From CASPLG01 sp965120375 (lineage in GTDB: Bacteria > Bacillota > Clostridia > Oscillospirales > Acutalibacteraceae): DNA of 51,792 bases. The position numbers and the translations under genes were made by a program. The first letter of the stretch is position 1. Each line of letters opens with the position of its first letter. Where the stretch lies: NCBI GenBank assembly GCA_965120375.1, contig CBCPMW010000003.1, positions 1-51,792 of the forward strand. Direction: 5' to 3'. Below the pieces are notes generated by a model. The model did no database searches and was not told where the DNA came from. It saw only the letters and a list, made by a program, of their open reading frames with translations. Below are positions 7,215 to 15,600 of the stretch, in pieces.

Positions 7215-10067
7215 CTAATTATTGTAGTTAACTCTATCACTGCGCCTTGCTTTGTTAACTTGTGTATTAACAGTGTCATTTTTCACGAGATTAGCCAACA
7301 TCTGTCTGATTTCACTAAAATTGTTTTTCATTTCACCAAGTGCTTTTTTCACTTCTTGCGGTTTGACATCGTTTGCTTGCGGTTTTACATCTTTTTCATT
7401 GTAAATCTGAGTCGTCGATACATTTCTATCCATTTCAAAACGTTTTTCTTGGTCTTGTTTTTTACCTTGAGTACTCCTGCCACTTGGAGTATCATTTCTC
7501 TCAGGGATTCTATTGTCGCGACTCTCCATAACATTGCCTTGTTTTTTATCTTGAGTACTTTGGCTACTTGAATTATTCTCTTTCCAATAGACCTTGTCGC
7601 GACCCTCCATTACATTGCCTTGGCTATCCCGGGAATGCTCAGTTCTAAATTTGCTTCCATCTTCCCTCGTCGTTTCTTCCGTCTCTTGCACATAATTCCT
7701 TCTGCCAGACACTTCTTCAACCGTTTTCTTATGTTCTACTGCTCTATTCCCATTCTGAGCTGAATCTTGCGCACCAACAGAACCGCCAGAACTCATTTTC
7801 TGTTGATGTGTTTCGCGTCCTCCTGCGTTCTTCTCTTTTGATGGCTTTTTGTATTTGCTCCTCCCCCCAGCTGTCTGCCGTCCGCTTCCTTCTGTCGTCG
7901 TATCCAAACCAGCCTCTTTCCTCACGCTGTTCGGAGCTTTCTGTTTTACAAGTCCTATCAGCCACTCTTTAACGTTATCTTTTTGTACTAATTCTCCAAG
8001 GCCTACTCCAACAGCTTTTACCGTGTCAGCTTCCCCTTTTGCCCCTATACGTTCACCTAGAGCGTTAATATCACTTTCCTGTGCACCTACAAATACTCTT
8101 TTAATAAGAGCAACTACAAACTTTTTATCTGCGTAAGACAGGTACGTGGCAGCACTATCCTGGAAAAATTCAAGATTTTTACCTTCCACTATTATATCAC
8201 TACCACGAACCTCTAAATGCTTTTTGTATGCAGTTCCTTGTATATCGTCAAAACAGTGGGCAACTACAAGGTTCAATGCTGTCCACAAATTGCCCCAATA
8301 CTCTTTTTGTGAAACTAATGTTATGAAATTCTCTACTAATTTTTTATCAACCTGATTTACTACCCCTAAAAATCTTGCTGCCGCCTCCTTTACATCTTCA
8401 TCATTATTTCCTACATTGGCATTTTTCGGGTGCAAATACTTAAAAATTTCATCGTCACGAAGTGAAAATAAATAATTGGCCGCGTGTTCTTTATACATCT
8501 CCACTCTGTCGTCAGCATTATCCACTTTTCCCTCATACTTCTCTACATAACCTCCAACTCTTTTTATAAATGTCTTTTCAGTTCTTGAGTTCATATTTTT
8601 TACCATACGCCTAATAGACGATCTAGATTTCTGTGTTAACTTTTTATAACCTTTCTCACTATTATCCCAGAATCTTTTTAGGTACAGTTTAGCCCATGCC
8701 TTAACAAACAGTGACGCTATTTCCTGAAATACTTCGTCCTTTAGACCTAATTCTTTTATAGTTTTTTCAACATCTTTTCTAGAGTCTTCGACAATTTTCT
8801 CTACTTCTTTTTCGTCCATATCTCCGCTCACAATACTTTCATCGAGCAGATCAATTTCGCTATCATCCTCAGAACTCGGCTCGTTAACTCCTGGTTCCGA
8901 AGATTTGCCGGGACCTTTATCCAGTTCTTTTGGTTCTTCTTTGCGTTCTGCTGGGCCGCCTAAATGCTCATTTATTTCTTCTTCAGAATAACCTTTACTT
9001 TTCAAACTGGCCCGAATCTGCTCATCAGTCCACCCGTCATCACGACGTGCGTCTATTATTCCCTCTATTCTATTTTTTCTATCTCTTTTTTCTCCTTCTG
9101 CTTTACGTTCTTCTCGCCATTTATTCCAGCTTTCATCAGACTTTTGCTTTCTTTCAGCTTCCTCCTTTTCCATATCTTCAGCTGTTTTTATGCCTGCTTT
9201 CTTCTTAATTTCCAGCCAAGTATCAAGGGTTTCCCCTGTTTCATCCATTGCTCCTCCTCTACGATTACCATATGCGGGTGTTCCCATCAATTCTTCATAT
9301 TTTTCTCTGTACTCCTCTATCTTCTTTTTACTTGGAAACTTCTTTATTCCCACTAATTCAGCGTGCGATACAATATGCAAGTTATTTGACGACCATTCCT
9401 TCTGCTTTCGAAATTTAGCTATTTTTTTAACTATAGAATTAAAAGCTTCTCTTGAATTTCTCCAAGGTTCGAGAATCTGATCTTTTGCTTCTATCATCAC
9501 ATCAAACGCACTTTCACCATCAAGGTCAAGTTTCTTTAATTGTTTCATCTCTTCGCGCCTCTCATTAAAAAGCTCCTCGAGCTGATCAGCAAAAGTCTTC
9601 AAAAACACGTCAGAAAGGGTAACCCAGCTCCAAAACTTGTCTTCCTCAAATTTGTCCACAGCACCAATAACGCAAAGATCTACAAACTTTTCCGCAAATA
9701 TTTCAAGATTTTTAGTTTTTAGCTCTTTCTCGTTTATATTCTTCTGCATGTTCTTTACAGTCGCAAGATTCTGACCACTTTCTGTATCAAGCTTAGCTTC
9801 CTTATTTACTTTACCCCAAACTTTGCCTTTTGTAAAATTACTTACAGCAGTTATTAGCATATCCAAGATATCTTTTGTTTCCTTGAATTCATCTTTAGCT
9901 TTTTCAGCTTTTTTTATGAAATCTAGGCAATATTTAAACATCCATTTGATTCTCGATAGCCCACCATCTTTTGTGGGATGGCTTCCCGCTCTTTTCGCTT
10001 CATTTTTCACTCTCTGTGCAACCTTCCTAAGCTCCGCTATACTCTTAGCATCCGGTTTAAATGCCAT
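7215..10067 (-). CDS. large charged protein of unknown function (950 aa)
   Basis: I do not recognise this protein. It is the first gene of the two-gene operon with the 1773-aa protein. ATG at 10067 is preceded by GGAGAGGGTG. The N-terminal third is helical and rich in Lys, Glu and Trp. Near residues 344-366 there is a short segment GWTDEQIRASLKSKGYSEEE, which looks like two copies of an 'EGxxxEEI' helix. An acidic linker follows (about 385-430), then a second helical domain (about 430-700). The C-terminus (about 715-900) is low-complexity, rich in Ser, Gly, Lys, Asp and Asn, and holds a tandem repeat of 27-28 residues. No signal peptide, membrane helix or catalytic motif is visible. The gene pair is single-copy here and sits between ordinary housekeeping genes. 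Confidence 0.85.
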   Translation of the reverse strand: MAFKPDAKSIAELRKVAQRVKNEAKRAGSHPTKDGGLSRIKWMFKYCLDFIKKAEKAKDEFKETKDILDMLITAVSNFTKGKVWGKVNKEAKLDTESGQNLATVKNMQKNINEKELKTKNLEIFAEKFVDLCVIGAVDKFEEDKFWSWVTLSDVFLKTFADQLEELFNERREEMKQLKKLDLDGESAFDVMIEAKDQILEPWRNSREAFNSIVKKIAKFRKQKEWSSNNLHIVSHAELVGIKKFPSKKKIEEYREKYEELMGTPAYGNRRGGAMDETGETLDTWLEIKKKAGIKTAEDMEKEEAERKQKSDESWNKWREERKAEGEKRDRKNRIEGIIDARRDDGWTDEQIRASLKSKGYSEEEINEHLGGPAERKEEPKELDKGPGKSSEPGVNEPSSEDDSEIDLLDESIVSGDMDEKEVEKIVEDSRKDVEKTIKELGLKDEVFQEIASLFVKAWAKLYLKRFWDNSEKGYKKLTQKSRSSIRRMVKNMNSRTEKTFIKRVGGYVEKYEGKVDNADDRVEMYKEHAANYLFSLRDDEIFKYLHPKNANVGNNDEDVKEAAARFLGVVNQVDKKLVENFITLVSQKEYWGNLWTALNLVVAHCFDDIQGTAYKKHLEVRGSDIIVEGKNLEFFQDSAATYLSYADKKFVVALIKRVFVGAQESDINALGERIGAKGEADTVKAVGVGLGELVQKDNVKEWLIGLVKQKAPNSVRKEAGLDTTTEGSGRQTAGGRSKYKKPSKEKNAGGRETHQQKMSSGGSVGAQDSAQNGNRAVEHKKTVEEVSGRRNYVQETEETTREDGSKFRTEHSRDSQGNVMEGRDKVYWKENNSSSQSTQDKKQGNVMESRDNRIPERNDTPSGRSTQGKKQDQEKRFEMDRNVSTTQIYNEKDVKPQANDVKPQEVKKALGEMKNNFSEIRQMLANLVKNDTVNTQVNKARRSDRVNYNN
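7455..7619 (-). repeat. 84/81-bp imperfect tandem repeat
   Basis: Two adjacent copies, 7455-7538 and 7539-7619, share ttgtttttta.cttgagtact at one end and gtcgcga.tctccat.acattgcc at the other, with a diverged centre. They encode two 27-28 residue units beginning GNVME(G/S)RD and ending STQ(D/G)KKQ in the tail of the 950-aa protein. Confidence 0.8.
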
Positions 10068-10117
10068 TTATAATCACCCTCTCCTTCGATAATTATCATC
10101 AATAATTATTTTTGATA

Positions 10118-10146
10118 ATATTAACATATTATTCTTCAATACTCAA
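10118..10146 (-). promoter_or_regulatory. candidate promoter of the giant-protein operon
   Basis: On the minus strand TTGAGT (10146-10141) and TAATAT (10123-10118) are separated by 17 bp, about 50 bp before the ATG at 10067. Directly downstream, 10093-10118 is an imperfect dyad (TTATCA ... AATAATTATT ... TGATAA), which could be an operator or an mRNA-leader hairpin. The rest of 10068-10299 is AT-rich and non-coding. Confidence 0.5.
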
Positions 10147-10231
10147 GTAATTTTATAAAATTTATACATATGGAAACAAAATTTTAATGTTTACATGGGT
10201 TCAAATTTAGATTTAAAACTAATGAATAAAT

Positions 10232-10260
10232 TTGACTTATTTTCCTCTTAGATTTATTAT
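10232..10260 (+). promoter_or_regulatory. promoter of the rubredoxin/flavodiiron unit
   Basis: TTGACT (10232-10237), a 17-bp spacer and TATTAT (10255-10260) closely match a sigma-A promoter. The rubredoxin ATG lies 39 bp downstream behind GGAGG. Confidence 0.75.
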
Positions 10261-10299
10261 TCTATGTGAGAACAATTATTTTTTTGGAGGAAATTTTGT

Positions 10300-10512
10300 A
10301 TGAGTAAGTATATTTGCACAGTTTGTAACTATGAATATGATCCGGATCAAGGCGATCCTTCAAATGGAATCGCTCCCGGTACGTCATTTGAAGATTTACC
10401 TGATGATTGGGCTTGTCCTCTTTGTGGTTTGGGAAAAGATGTTTTTAGCGAAGATTCGGCAACAAGCGAAGAACAGTCTGGTGACGAAATTTCAACTGAT
10501 CTAGAAAGTTAA
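10300..10512 (+). CDS. rubredoxin
   Basis: Small iron protein (70 aa) that carries single electrons, here most likely to the flavodiiron protein encoded next. The four Fe ligands are Cys6 and Cys9 in ICTVC and Cys39 and Cys42 in CPLCG. The family core YEYDPDQGDP and the GTSFEDLPDDWACP segment are intact. About 18 acidic and Ser/Thr residues extend past the usual end. The ATG is preceded by GGAGG. It has its own good promoter, and the flavoprotein gene follows 116 bp later on the same strand. Confidence 0.95.
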   Translation: MSKYICTVCNYEYDPDQGDPSNGIAPGTSFEDLPDDWACPLCGLGKDVFSEDSATSEEQSGDEISTDLES

Positions 10513-10628
10513 AAATTTTTTCGAGAATTTATGTAAAAAGACTGAAATAAAGACTGATTTTTCTGAAAATCGGGAAACAAAAATTGAATTTTAGGGTTAT
10601 TTTTTTCTTGGAGTGTGCTATTTTAGAA

Positions 10629-11816
10629 GTGATAGAAAAGATATGTGAAAACGTTTATTTTATTGGAGTTCTAAATCCTTCTCTTAGAATATTTGATGTT
10701 GTAATGCAAGCAAATTATGGAACTTCATATAATTCTTATCTGATAACTGGAGAAAAGAACATTATTGTTGACACAGTTCACGTCGATTTTTTTGATGAAT
10801 ATTTATATAACATCCAAAGTTTAGTAGATTTAAATGATATAGATTACATTATTATCAATCATGCAGAGCCTGACCATTCTGGAAGCTTGAAAAAAATTTT
10901 AGATATAGCTCCGAAAGCGAAAGTTGTCTGTACTTTCGCCGCTCATAAATATTTAAAACAGATCATGAATATGGATTTTGATGCAATTTGTGTAAAAGAC
11001 GAAGACAGTTTAAACTTTAAATGTACTAATCTTAAGTTTATAGTTGCACCAATGTTGCACTGGCCAGATTCAATGATGACATTTTTTGAAAATGAAAAAA
11101 TCTTGTTTTCTTGCGACTTTATGGGTGCGCATTTTTGTGAATCTAGTCTTCTTGATACACAGCTTCATTACAAAGACAAATATTTACTGGAGTTTAAAAA
11201 TTACTACGATTGTATATTCTCACCTTTTAAAAGTTTTGTTCTTAAAGGGATTGAAAAAATAAAAAATCTTGATATTGAAGTTATTTGTCCGAGTCATGGT
11301 CCATTTTTGACTGAAACTGCGAAAGAAAGGCTGTTTGACTATTCAAAATGGAGTTCAGGAGAAGATAAAAAAGAGAGAGAGGTTGTTATTTTATTTGCAT
11401 CAGCCTACGGCTTTACAAAAAAACTCGCTGAAGAAGCATTTTATTCCATAAAGAATTCCAGCCAAATAAAAATCAAACTTTTAGATGTACTTTCAACAGA
11501 ATCAGAAAAAATTGTTGAAAGTATCAATAGAGCTCATGCGGTTTTAGTTGGATCTTGTACTATAAATCGAGATGCACCTAAAGTTATATGGGATGTACTT
11601 TCCTCAGTTAGTGCTATAAATTCTCGAGGAAAACCTGCTGGGGTTTTCGGTTCTTATGGTTGGAGTGGTGAAGCACCAAATATGATTTACAGTCGTCTTC
11701 AAGATTTGGGTTTCAAATTAAATAAAGATATAATAAAAACAAATTTTTTGCCGTCAGAAAACGATTTAAAAAGAATGAGAGAATACACCCAAGAAATAAT
11801 AGGCGAAATAAAATAG
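10629..11816 (+). CDS. A-type flavodiiron protein (O2/NO reductase)
   Basis: Cytoplasmic flavodiiron protein that reduces oxygen to water or NO to N2O with electrons from rubredoxin. The N-terminal metallo-beta-lactamase domain keeps every di-iron ligand: HAEPDH near residues 78-83, the His of LHWPDSM, the Asp of CDFMGAH and the His of CPSHGP. A flavodoxin-like FMN domain starts near residue 250 (VVILFASAYGFTKKLAEE). About 395 aa is normal. GTG at 10629 gives MIEKICENVYFIGVLNPSLR, which matches how the family begins, but no good ribosome binding site sits at the right distance. GGAG at 10610-10613 would better serve an ATT at 10620, so the start is uncertain. The partner rubredoxin lies immediately upstream. 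Confidence 0.92.
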   Translation: MIEKICENVYFIGVLNPSLRIFDVVMQANYGTSYNSYLITGEKNIIVDTVHVDFFDEYLYNIQSLVDLNDIDYIIINHAEPDHSGSLKKILDIAPKAKVVCTFAAHKYLKQIMNMDFDAICVKDEDSLNFKCTNLKFIVAPMLHWPDSMMTFFENEKILFSCDFMGAHFCESSLLDTQLHYKDKYLLEFKNYYDCIFSPFKSFVLKGIEKIKNLDIEVICPSHGPFLTETAKERLFDYSKWSSGEDKKEREVVILFASAYGFTKKLAEEAFYSIKNSSQIKIKLLDVLSTESEKIVESINRAHAVLVGSCTINRDAPKVIWDVLSSVSAINSRGKPAGVFGSYGWSGEAPNMIYSRLQDLGFKLNKDIIKTNFLPSENDLKRMREYTQEIIGEIK

Positions 11817-11949
11817 AAATAGATTTTATATATTTTTTATACATAAGCTTCCTAAGTGAAAGATATATTTTTTACTAGGTAATTTTATTTTTAAAGTTTA
11901 GAATTTTTGTGTTTTTATATAAAATTCAAAGCTAGAAAAGAAAGGAGAA

Positions 11950-12030
11950 TTGGGCAGAGAAACAGTTCTTTGCTGTAAGAAAAAATATGGAAGAAACAAA
12001 AAGTACAAGAAAAAGACAAAGTTTTGCTAA
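11950..12030 (+). CDS. possible 26-codon leader ORF before spoVB
   Basis: TTG at 11950 lies a few nt after AAAGGAG and opens a frame of 26 codons, very Lys/Arg-rich, with a TGC TGT pair. It ends at TAA 12028-12030, inside the first codons of spoVB in another frame. It could be a translational coupler or chance. It has no recognisable function. Confidence 0.25.
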   Translation: MGRETVLCCKKKYGRNKKYKKKTKFC

Positions 12031-13747
12031 AGGCGCTATGATTATGACTTCTATGATGCTTATGGTAAAAATTATGGGGGCATTTTTTAAAGTTCCTCTT
12101 ACAACTATACTTTCCGGGGAAGGAATGGGTTATTTTAACTCTGCTTACAATTTATATAATCCAATTTATGCTTTTGCAACAGCTGGACTTCCAATTGCAA
12201 TTTCTAGAATGGTTTCCGGGGACGCGGCGCTTCTTAGGTTCCGCGATATAAAAAAAATACACAAAATTTCAGTTCCTATTTTCATAATAACAGGGACTAG
12301 CGGGATGCTTATGATGTTTGCTGGTTCTTTTTTATTTGCCAAATATACCCATGCTCCGGGCGTTATATATTCTGTATTTGCTTTAGCTCCTACAGTTTTA
12401 TTTGCATGTCTAATTTCAACTTACAAAGGATACTACGAAGGACTTCATAATATGATTCCAACTGCAATTTCTGAGATAGTAGAGTCAACAGGGAAAGTAG
12501 TATTTGGAATTGGACTTTCCTATTTTACTATGAAACTTATTATGAAAAAATTTAATTTATCTGGGTTAGTCTTTGGAGAAGAATATTTAGACTTTGCTTC
12601 TGCACATGCTGCTGCTCTTCCTTTTGTATCTGCAGCAGCAGTTTTCGGAATCACTTTAGCCTCAGGTGTCGGATATGTATACATGCTTCTTAAATATAAA
12701 ATTGGCGGAGATGGTATTACAGATTTTGAGATAAAAAACTCACCGAAACCCAGATCTACAAAAACTTTAGTAAAAATGCTTTTATCTATATCTTTACCGA
12801 TAGGACTCGGTGCAATAATTATGAATTTAGCTGGAGTTATAGATACACTTTTAATTCAGAATCGGCTAAATACTTTAATGCAAAATCATCCAGAAATTCT
12901 CCTTAACTGTTATGACGGTTTTATCCCATCTAGTGCAGTAGAACGAAACACTGTTCATATTTTTTTGTGGGGATGTTTTGGGTATATGTCAACCATAATT
13001 ATGATGATTCCAGCAATATCTCAAGGGATCTCAATTAGTGCAATGCCATCTATGACTTCAGCTTGGGTCCAGAATTCAAAAGATAAAATAAAGTTAAGTA
13101 TCGAAGCTATTTTTAAGCTTACGTGTTTGATTTCAATTCCAGCAGGCCTTGGGCTTTCTTTTTTATCTTTTCCTGTAATGGATTTAGTCTACGGTTCTTT
13201 ATCTCGTCAATCAGGAGAAGTTTTTATCGCAGCTAAGATTATGTCTGTTGCCGGTATTGCTATAATATTTAATTCTATAAGTACACCGATCTGTACTATG
13301 CTCCAAGCAATCGGTCGAGTCGATTTACCAGTTAAACTTTTAACTGTTGGAATGATTATAAAAATTGCTCTAAATTACGTTTTAGTTGGAATTCCACAAA
13401 TAAATATTCAAGGTGCAAGCGTTGGGACTTTAGCTTGTTATGTCTTTGTATCGTCAATGGCTCTGTATTTTTTGTGTAAAGAAGCTAAAATTGAAATAGA
13501 TTTAAAATCCACAGCACTTAAACCTTTGTTTTCAGCCTTTTGCAGCGTTGTTTCAGCTTATGCATCTCACGGACTTTTGTCAATTGTAATTTCATCAAAG
13601 CTCGCTACTTTAGTTTCAGTAATAATATCTATTTTTATTTATTTTGCCGTTTTACTGCTCACAAAAACTTTAACTGAATCCGATATAAAAATGATGCCGT
13701 TGGGGAAAGAAATCTGCAGTAAACTAAAAAGTTTGCACTGGATATAG
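11987..13747 (+). CDS. spoVB: SpoVB/MurJ-like polysaccharide/lipid II flippase
   Basis: Integral membrane protein of the MOP (MATE-like) superfamily, 586 aa with about 14 hydrophobic helices. The opening KGAMIMTSMMLMVKIMGAFF and the segments GYFNSAYNLYNPIYAFATAG and LPIAISRMVSG are typical of the SpoVB/YtgP family. These proteins move undecaprenyl-linked precursors such as lipid II across the membrane. Despite the name it does not prove sporulation, since MurJ function in Firmicutes is carried by this family. The ATG lacks a close ribosome binding site. A good one (AAAGGAG, 11941-11947) serves a small overlapping frame instead. It stands between the flavodiiron gene and rpsT. Confidence 0.87.
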   Translation: MEETKSTRKRQSFAKGAMIMTSMMLMVKIMGAFFKVPLTTILSGEGMGYFNSAYNLYNPIYAFATAGLPIAISRMVSGDAALLRFRDIKKIHKISVPIFIITGTSGMLMMFAGSFLFAKYTHAPGVIYSVFALAPTVLFACLISTYKGYYEGLHNMIPTAISEIVESTGKVVFGIGLSYFTMKLIMKKFNLSGLVFGEEYLDFASAHAAALPFVSAAAVFGITLASGVGYVYMLLKYKIGGDGITDFEIKNSPKPRSTKTLVKMLLSISLPIGLGAIIMNLAGVIDTLLIQNRLNTLMQNHPEILLNCYDGFIPSSAVERNTVHIFLWGCFGYMSTIIMMIPAISQGISISAMPSMTSAWVQNSKDKIKLSIEAIFKLTCLISIPAGLGLSFLSFPVMDLVYGSLSRQSGEVFIAAKIMSVAGIAIIFNSISTPICTMLQAIGRVDLPVKLLTVGMIIKIALNYVLVGIPQINIQGASVGTLACYVFVSSMALYFLCKEAKIEIDLKSTALKPLFSAFCSVVSAYASHGLLSIVISSKLATLVSVIISIFIYFAVLLLTKTLTESDIKMMPLGKEICSKLKSLHWI

Positions 13748-13948
13748 AAATTTTAGTTTTTCTGACAAAAATATTTAACTAATGAAAATTTCATATTATT
13801 TATTAAAAATTGATCATATCTTTTTTAATTTGTGCTAATTTTACTTTTTATATGCTGTTTTTGATGAATTTTTTAATTTCAACTCGCTCTATAGTTCTAA
13901 ATATGTGTCTAATTTAGACTGTTTTGAAAATAAATTTTAAAATAGGAC

Positions 13949-13977
13949 TTGACTTAGTTAAATTTTTGTGGTAACCT
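13949..13977 (+). promoter_or_regulatory. rpsT promoter
   Basis: TTGACT (13949-13954), 17 bp and TAACCT (13972-13977), 57 bp before the rpsT start. The rest of 13748-14034 is AT-rich with no gene seen. A GAAATTTT...AAAATTTC inverted repeat just after spoVB is the only other structure. Confidence 0.6.
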
Positions 13978-14034
13978 TTGTGCTAGGTTTTTTTGGTTCA
14001 TTTTATCATAAAAAGTTAGAAAGGGAGATTGATT

Positions 14035-14286
14035 TTGCCTAACATTAAATCAGCAAAGAAGAGAGTTAAGATAAATAAGAGGAATCAGATGCGTAACAAC
14101 CAGTTTAAGTCGATGATGAAAACTAGTATAAAGAAAATTGATTCGTTAGAAGGCGCTGAAAAAGAGGCTGCTTTGCGCGAAGCTTTAAGTAATATTGACC
14201 GTTCCGTAAACAAAGGGATTTTAAAGCGCAACACGGCTGACAGAAAGAAGTCTTCGGTTATGCGCAAATACAATAAGGCTGTTTAG
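14035..14286 (+). CDS. rpsT: 30S ribosomal protein S20
   Basis: S20 (83 aa) binds the 5' and 3'-minor domains of 16S rRNA. The N-terminus PNIKSAKKRVKINKRN and the motif NKGILKRNTADRKKS are diagnostic. The start is TTG at 14035, with AAAGGGAG seven nt upstream; the in-frame TTG at 14029 would begin inside the spacer. It is transcribed alone, towards the oppositely oriented rpoD, with a hairpin in between. Confidence 0.97.
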   Translation: MPNIKSAKKRVKINKRNQMRNNQFKSMMKTSIKKIDSLEGAEKEAALREALSNIDRSVNKGILKRNTADRKKSSVMRKYNKAV

Positions 14287-14292
14287 TTTTTT

Positions 14293-14322
14293 GGAGCTCT
14301 GTCATTGAGCTTCTGGATTTTT
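14293..14322 (+). terminator. candidate rpsT terminator
   Basis: GGAGCTC (14293-14299), a 7-nt loop and GAGCTTC (14307-14313) form a 7-bp stem with one G-U pair, followed by TGGATTTTT. The T-run is short. 14323-14466 shows no further gene. Confidence 0.45.
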
Positions 14323-14466
14323 GGTGTATTTTTAGTATTTTATTGGTGTTTGGAAGCCAGCTTTTAAGCCTTGGAAAGTTGAGTTGTTTTGGTTGAACTT
14401 TCTGGCTTTTGGCTGGGTTCTGTTTTTGTACCTAGTTTCCTCCCAGGAGACAAGTTTTAACAATAC

Positions 14467-15582
14467 CTAATCGAGGAAATCACGCAAGCGCTTACTCCGA
14501 CTCGGATGTCTGAGTTTTCTGAGCGCTTTCGCTTCAATTTGCCTAATTCTTTCACGAGTTACATGAAACTCTTTTCCAACTTCTTCAAGTGTTCTAGGAT
14601 TTCCATCAATAAGACCAAACCGCATTCTAAGAACTCTCTCTTCGCGGGGAGTTAGTGAATCTAAAACTTCAAGCAATTGTTCACGTAAGAGGGTTTGGGA
14701 CGCACGATCTGACGGAGCAACTGCACCATCATCTGGAATAAAATCACCGAGATGGCTGTCATCTTCCTCCCCAACTGGTGAATCTAACGACATTGGGTCT
14801 TGAGCGGCTTTAAGTACATCTTTGACCTTTTCAGCAGTCATACCGAGTTCATCAGCAACCTCTTCAGCAGAAGGTTCATGACCATTATTATGCATCATTT
14901 GACTTGAAACGCGTTTGACCTTATTCATGGTTTCAACCATATGAACTGGAATACGAATAGTTCTAGCTTGATCGGCAATTGCACGGGTAATAGCTTGCCT
15001 AATCCACCAAGTTGCATACGTCGAAAATTTAAACCCTTTAGAATAATCAAATTTTTCAACAGCTTTTATAAGACCTAAATTCCCTTCTTGAATAAGATCA
15101 ATAAACTGCATTCCGCGACCAAGATAACGTTTAGCAATACTTACAACTAAGCGAAGATTTGCTTCAGTAAGCCTCTTTTTAGCCTTTTCGTCACCTTCAG
15201 CAGAACGAATAGCCAAATCGATTTCTTCTTCAGCGGTTAAAAGGGGAATAAATCCAATCTCTTTTAAGTACAGTTTCACCGGGTCTTCTTGGACATTAGA
15301 AGAAGCTTCTGTTTCACCGTCTACTAAATCTCCCATATCGAGTTTTATATCAAATTCGATATCTTCATCTACACCATCATCATCAATACCATCAATTATC
15401 TCAACGCCCATAGACTCCATAGAATCATAAAGCTGTTCAATCTGATCTGGATCAAAATCAAGTTCACCCATAGCATCAAGAATTTCGTTAGTGCTAATTT
15501 GTCCGTTTGTTTTTCCGTGTTCTATTATATCTTTAATAACTGTTTCTTTTGACTCGGGACCTTTTTTCTTATTATTTTCCAT
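14467..15582 (-). CDS. rpoD: primary sigma factor RpoD/SigA
   Basis: Housekeeping sigma-70 factor (371 aa, the short Firmicute form). Region 1.1-like sequence occupies about residues 14-62, then an acidic linker. Region 1.2 begins at DPVKLYLKEIG. Region 2 contains DLIQEGNLGLIKAVEKFDY and the -10-reading helix TYATWWIRQAITRAI. Region 4 ends with the helix-turn-helix VTRERIRQIEAKALRKL and HPSRSKRLRDFLD. ATG at 15582 is preceded by AAGGGGG. It follows dnaG by 18 bp, the classic dnaG-rpoD macromolecular-synthesis unit. The promoters seen here (TTGAC- and TATAAT-like boxes 17 bp apart) fit this factor. Confidence 0.98.
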   Translation of the reverse strand: MENNKKKGPESKETVIKDIIEHGKTNGQISTNEILDAMGELDFDPDQIEQLYDSMESMGVEIIDGIDDDGVDEDIEFDIKLDMGDLVDGETEASSNVQEDPVKLYLKEIGFIPLLTAEEEIDLAIRSAEGDEKAKKRLTEANLRLVVSIAKRYLGRGMQFIDLIQEGNLGLIKAVEKFDYSKGFKFSTYATWWIRQAITRAIADQARTIRIPVHMVETMNKVKRVSSQMMHNNGHEPSAEEVADELGMTAEKVKDVLKAAQDPMSLDSPVGEEDDSHLGDFIPDDGAVAPSDRASQTLLREQLLEVLDSLTPREERVLRMRFGLIDGNPRTLEEVGKEFHVTRERIRQIEAKALRKLRHPSRSKRLRDFLD

Positions 15583-15600
15583 AAGTTTACCCCCTTAACT

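Noticed and set aside
1934..9722. Many plus-strand open frames antisense to the giant-protein operon (for example 5026-5361, 6073-6399, 8964-9356)
   Set aside because: They are shadows of long minus-strand genes. They lack consistent ribosome binding sites and encode low-complexity Phe/Ser/Leu-rich sequence.
1873..10067. Giant proteins as LPXTG or Sec-exported surface adhesins
   Set aside because: No N-terminal signal peptide, no LPXTG motif, no S-layer or cell-wall-binding repeat, and no transmembrane helix were found in either.
11987..13747. Evidence of sporulation from SpoVB and SpoVE-like proteins
   Set aside because: Both families also serve vegetative wall synthesis (MurJ and FtsW roles). 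No sporulation-specific gene is in the window.
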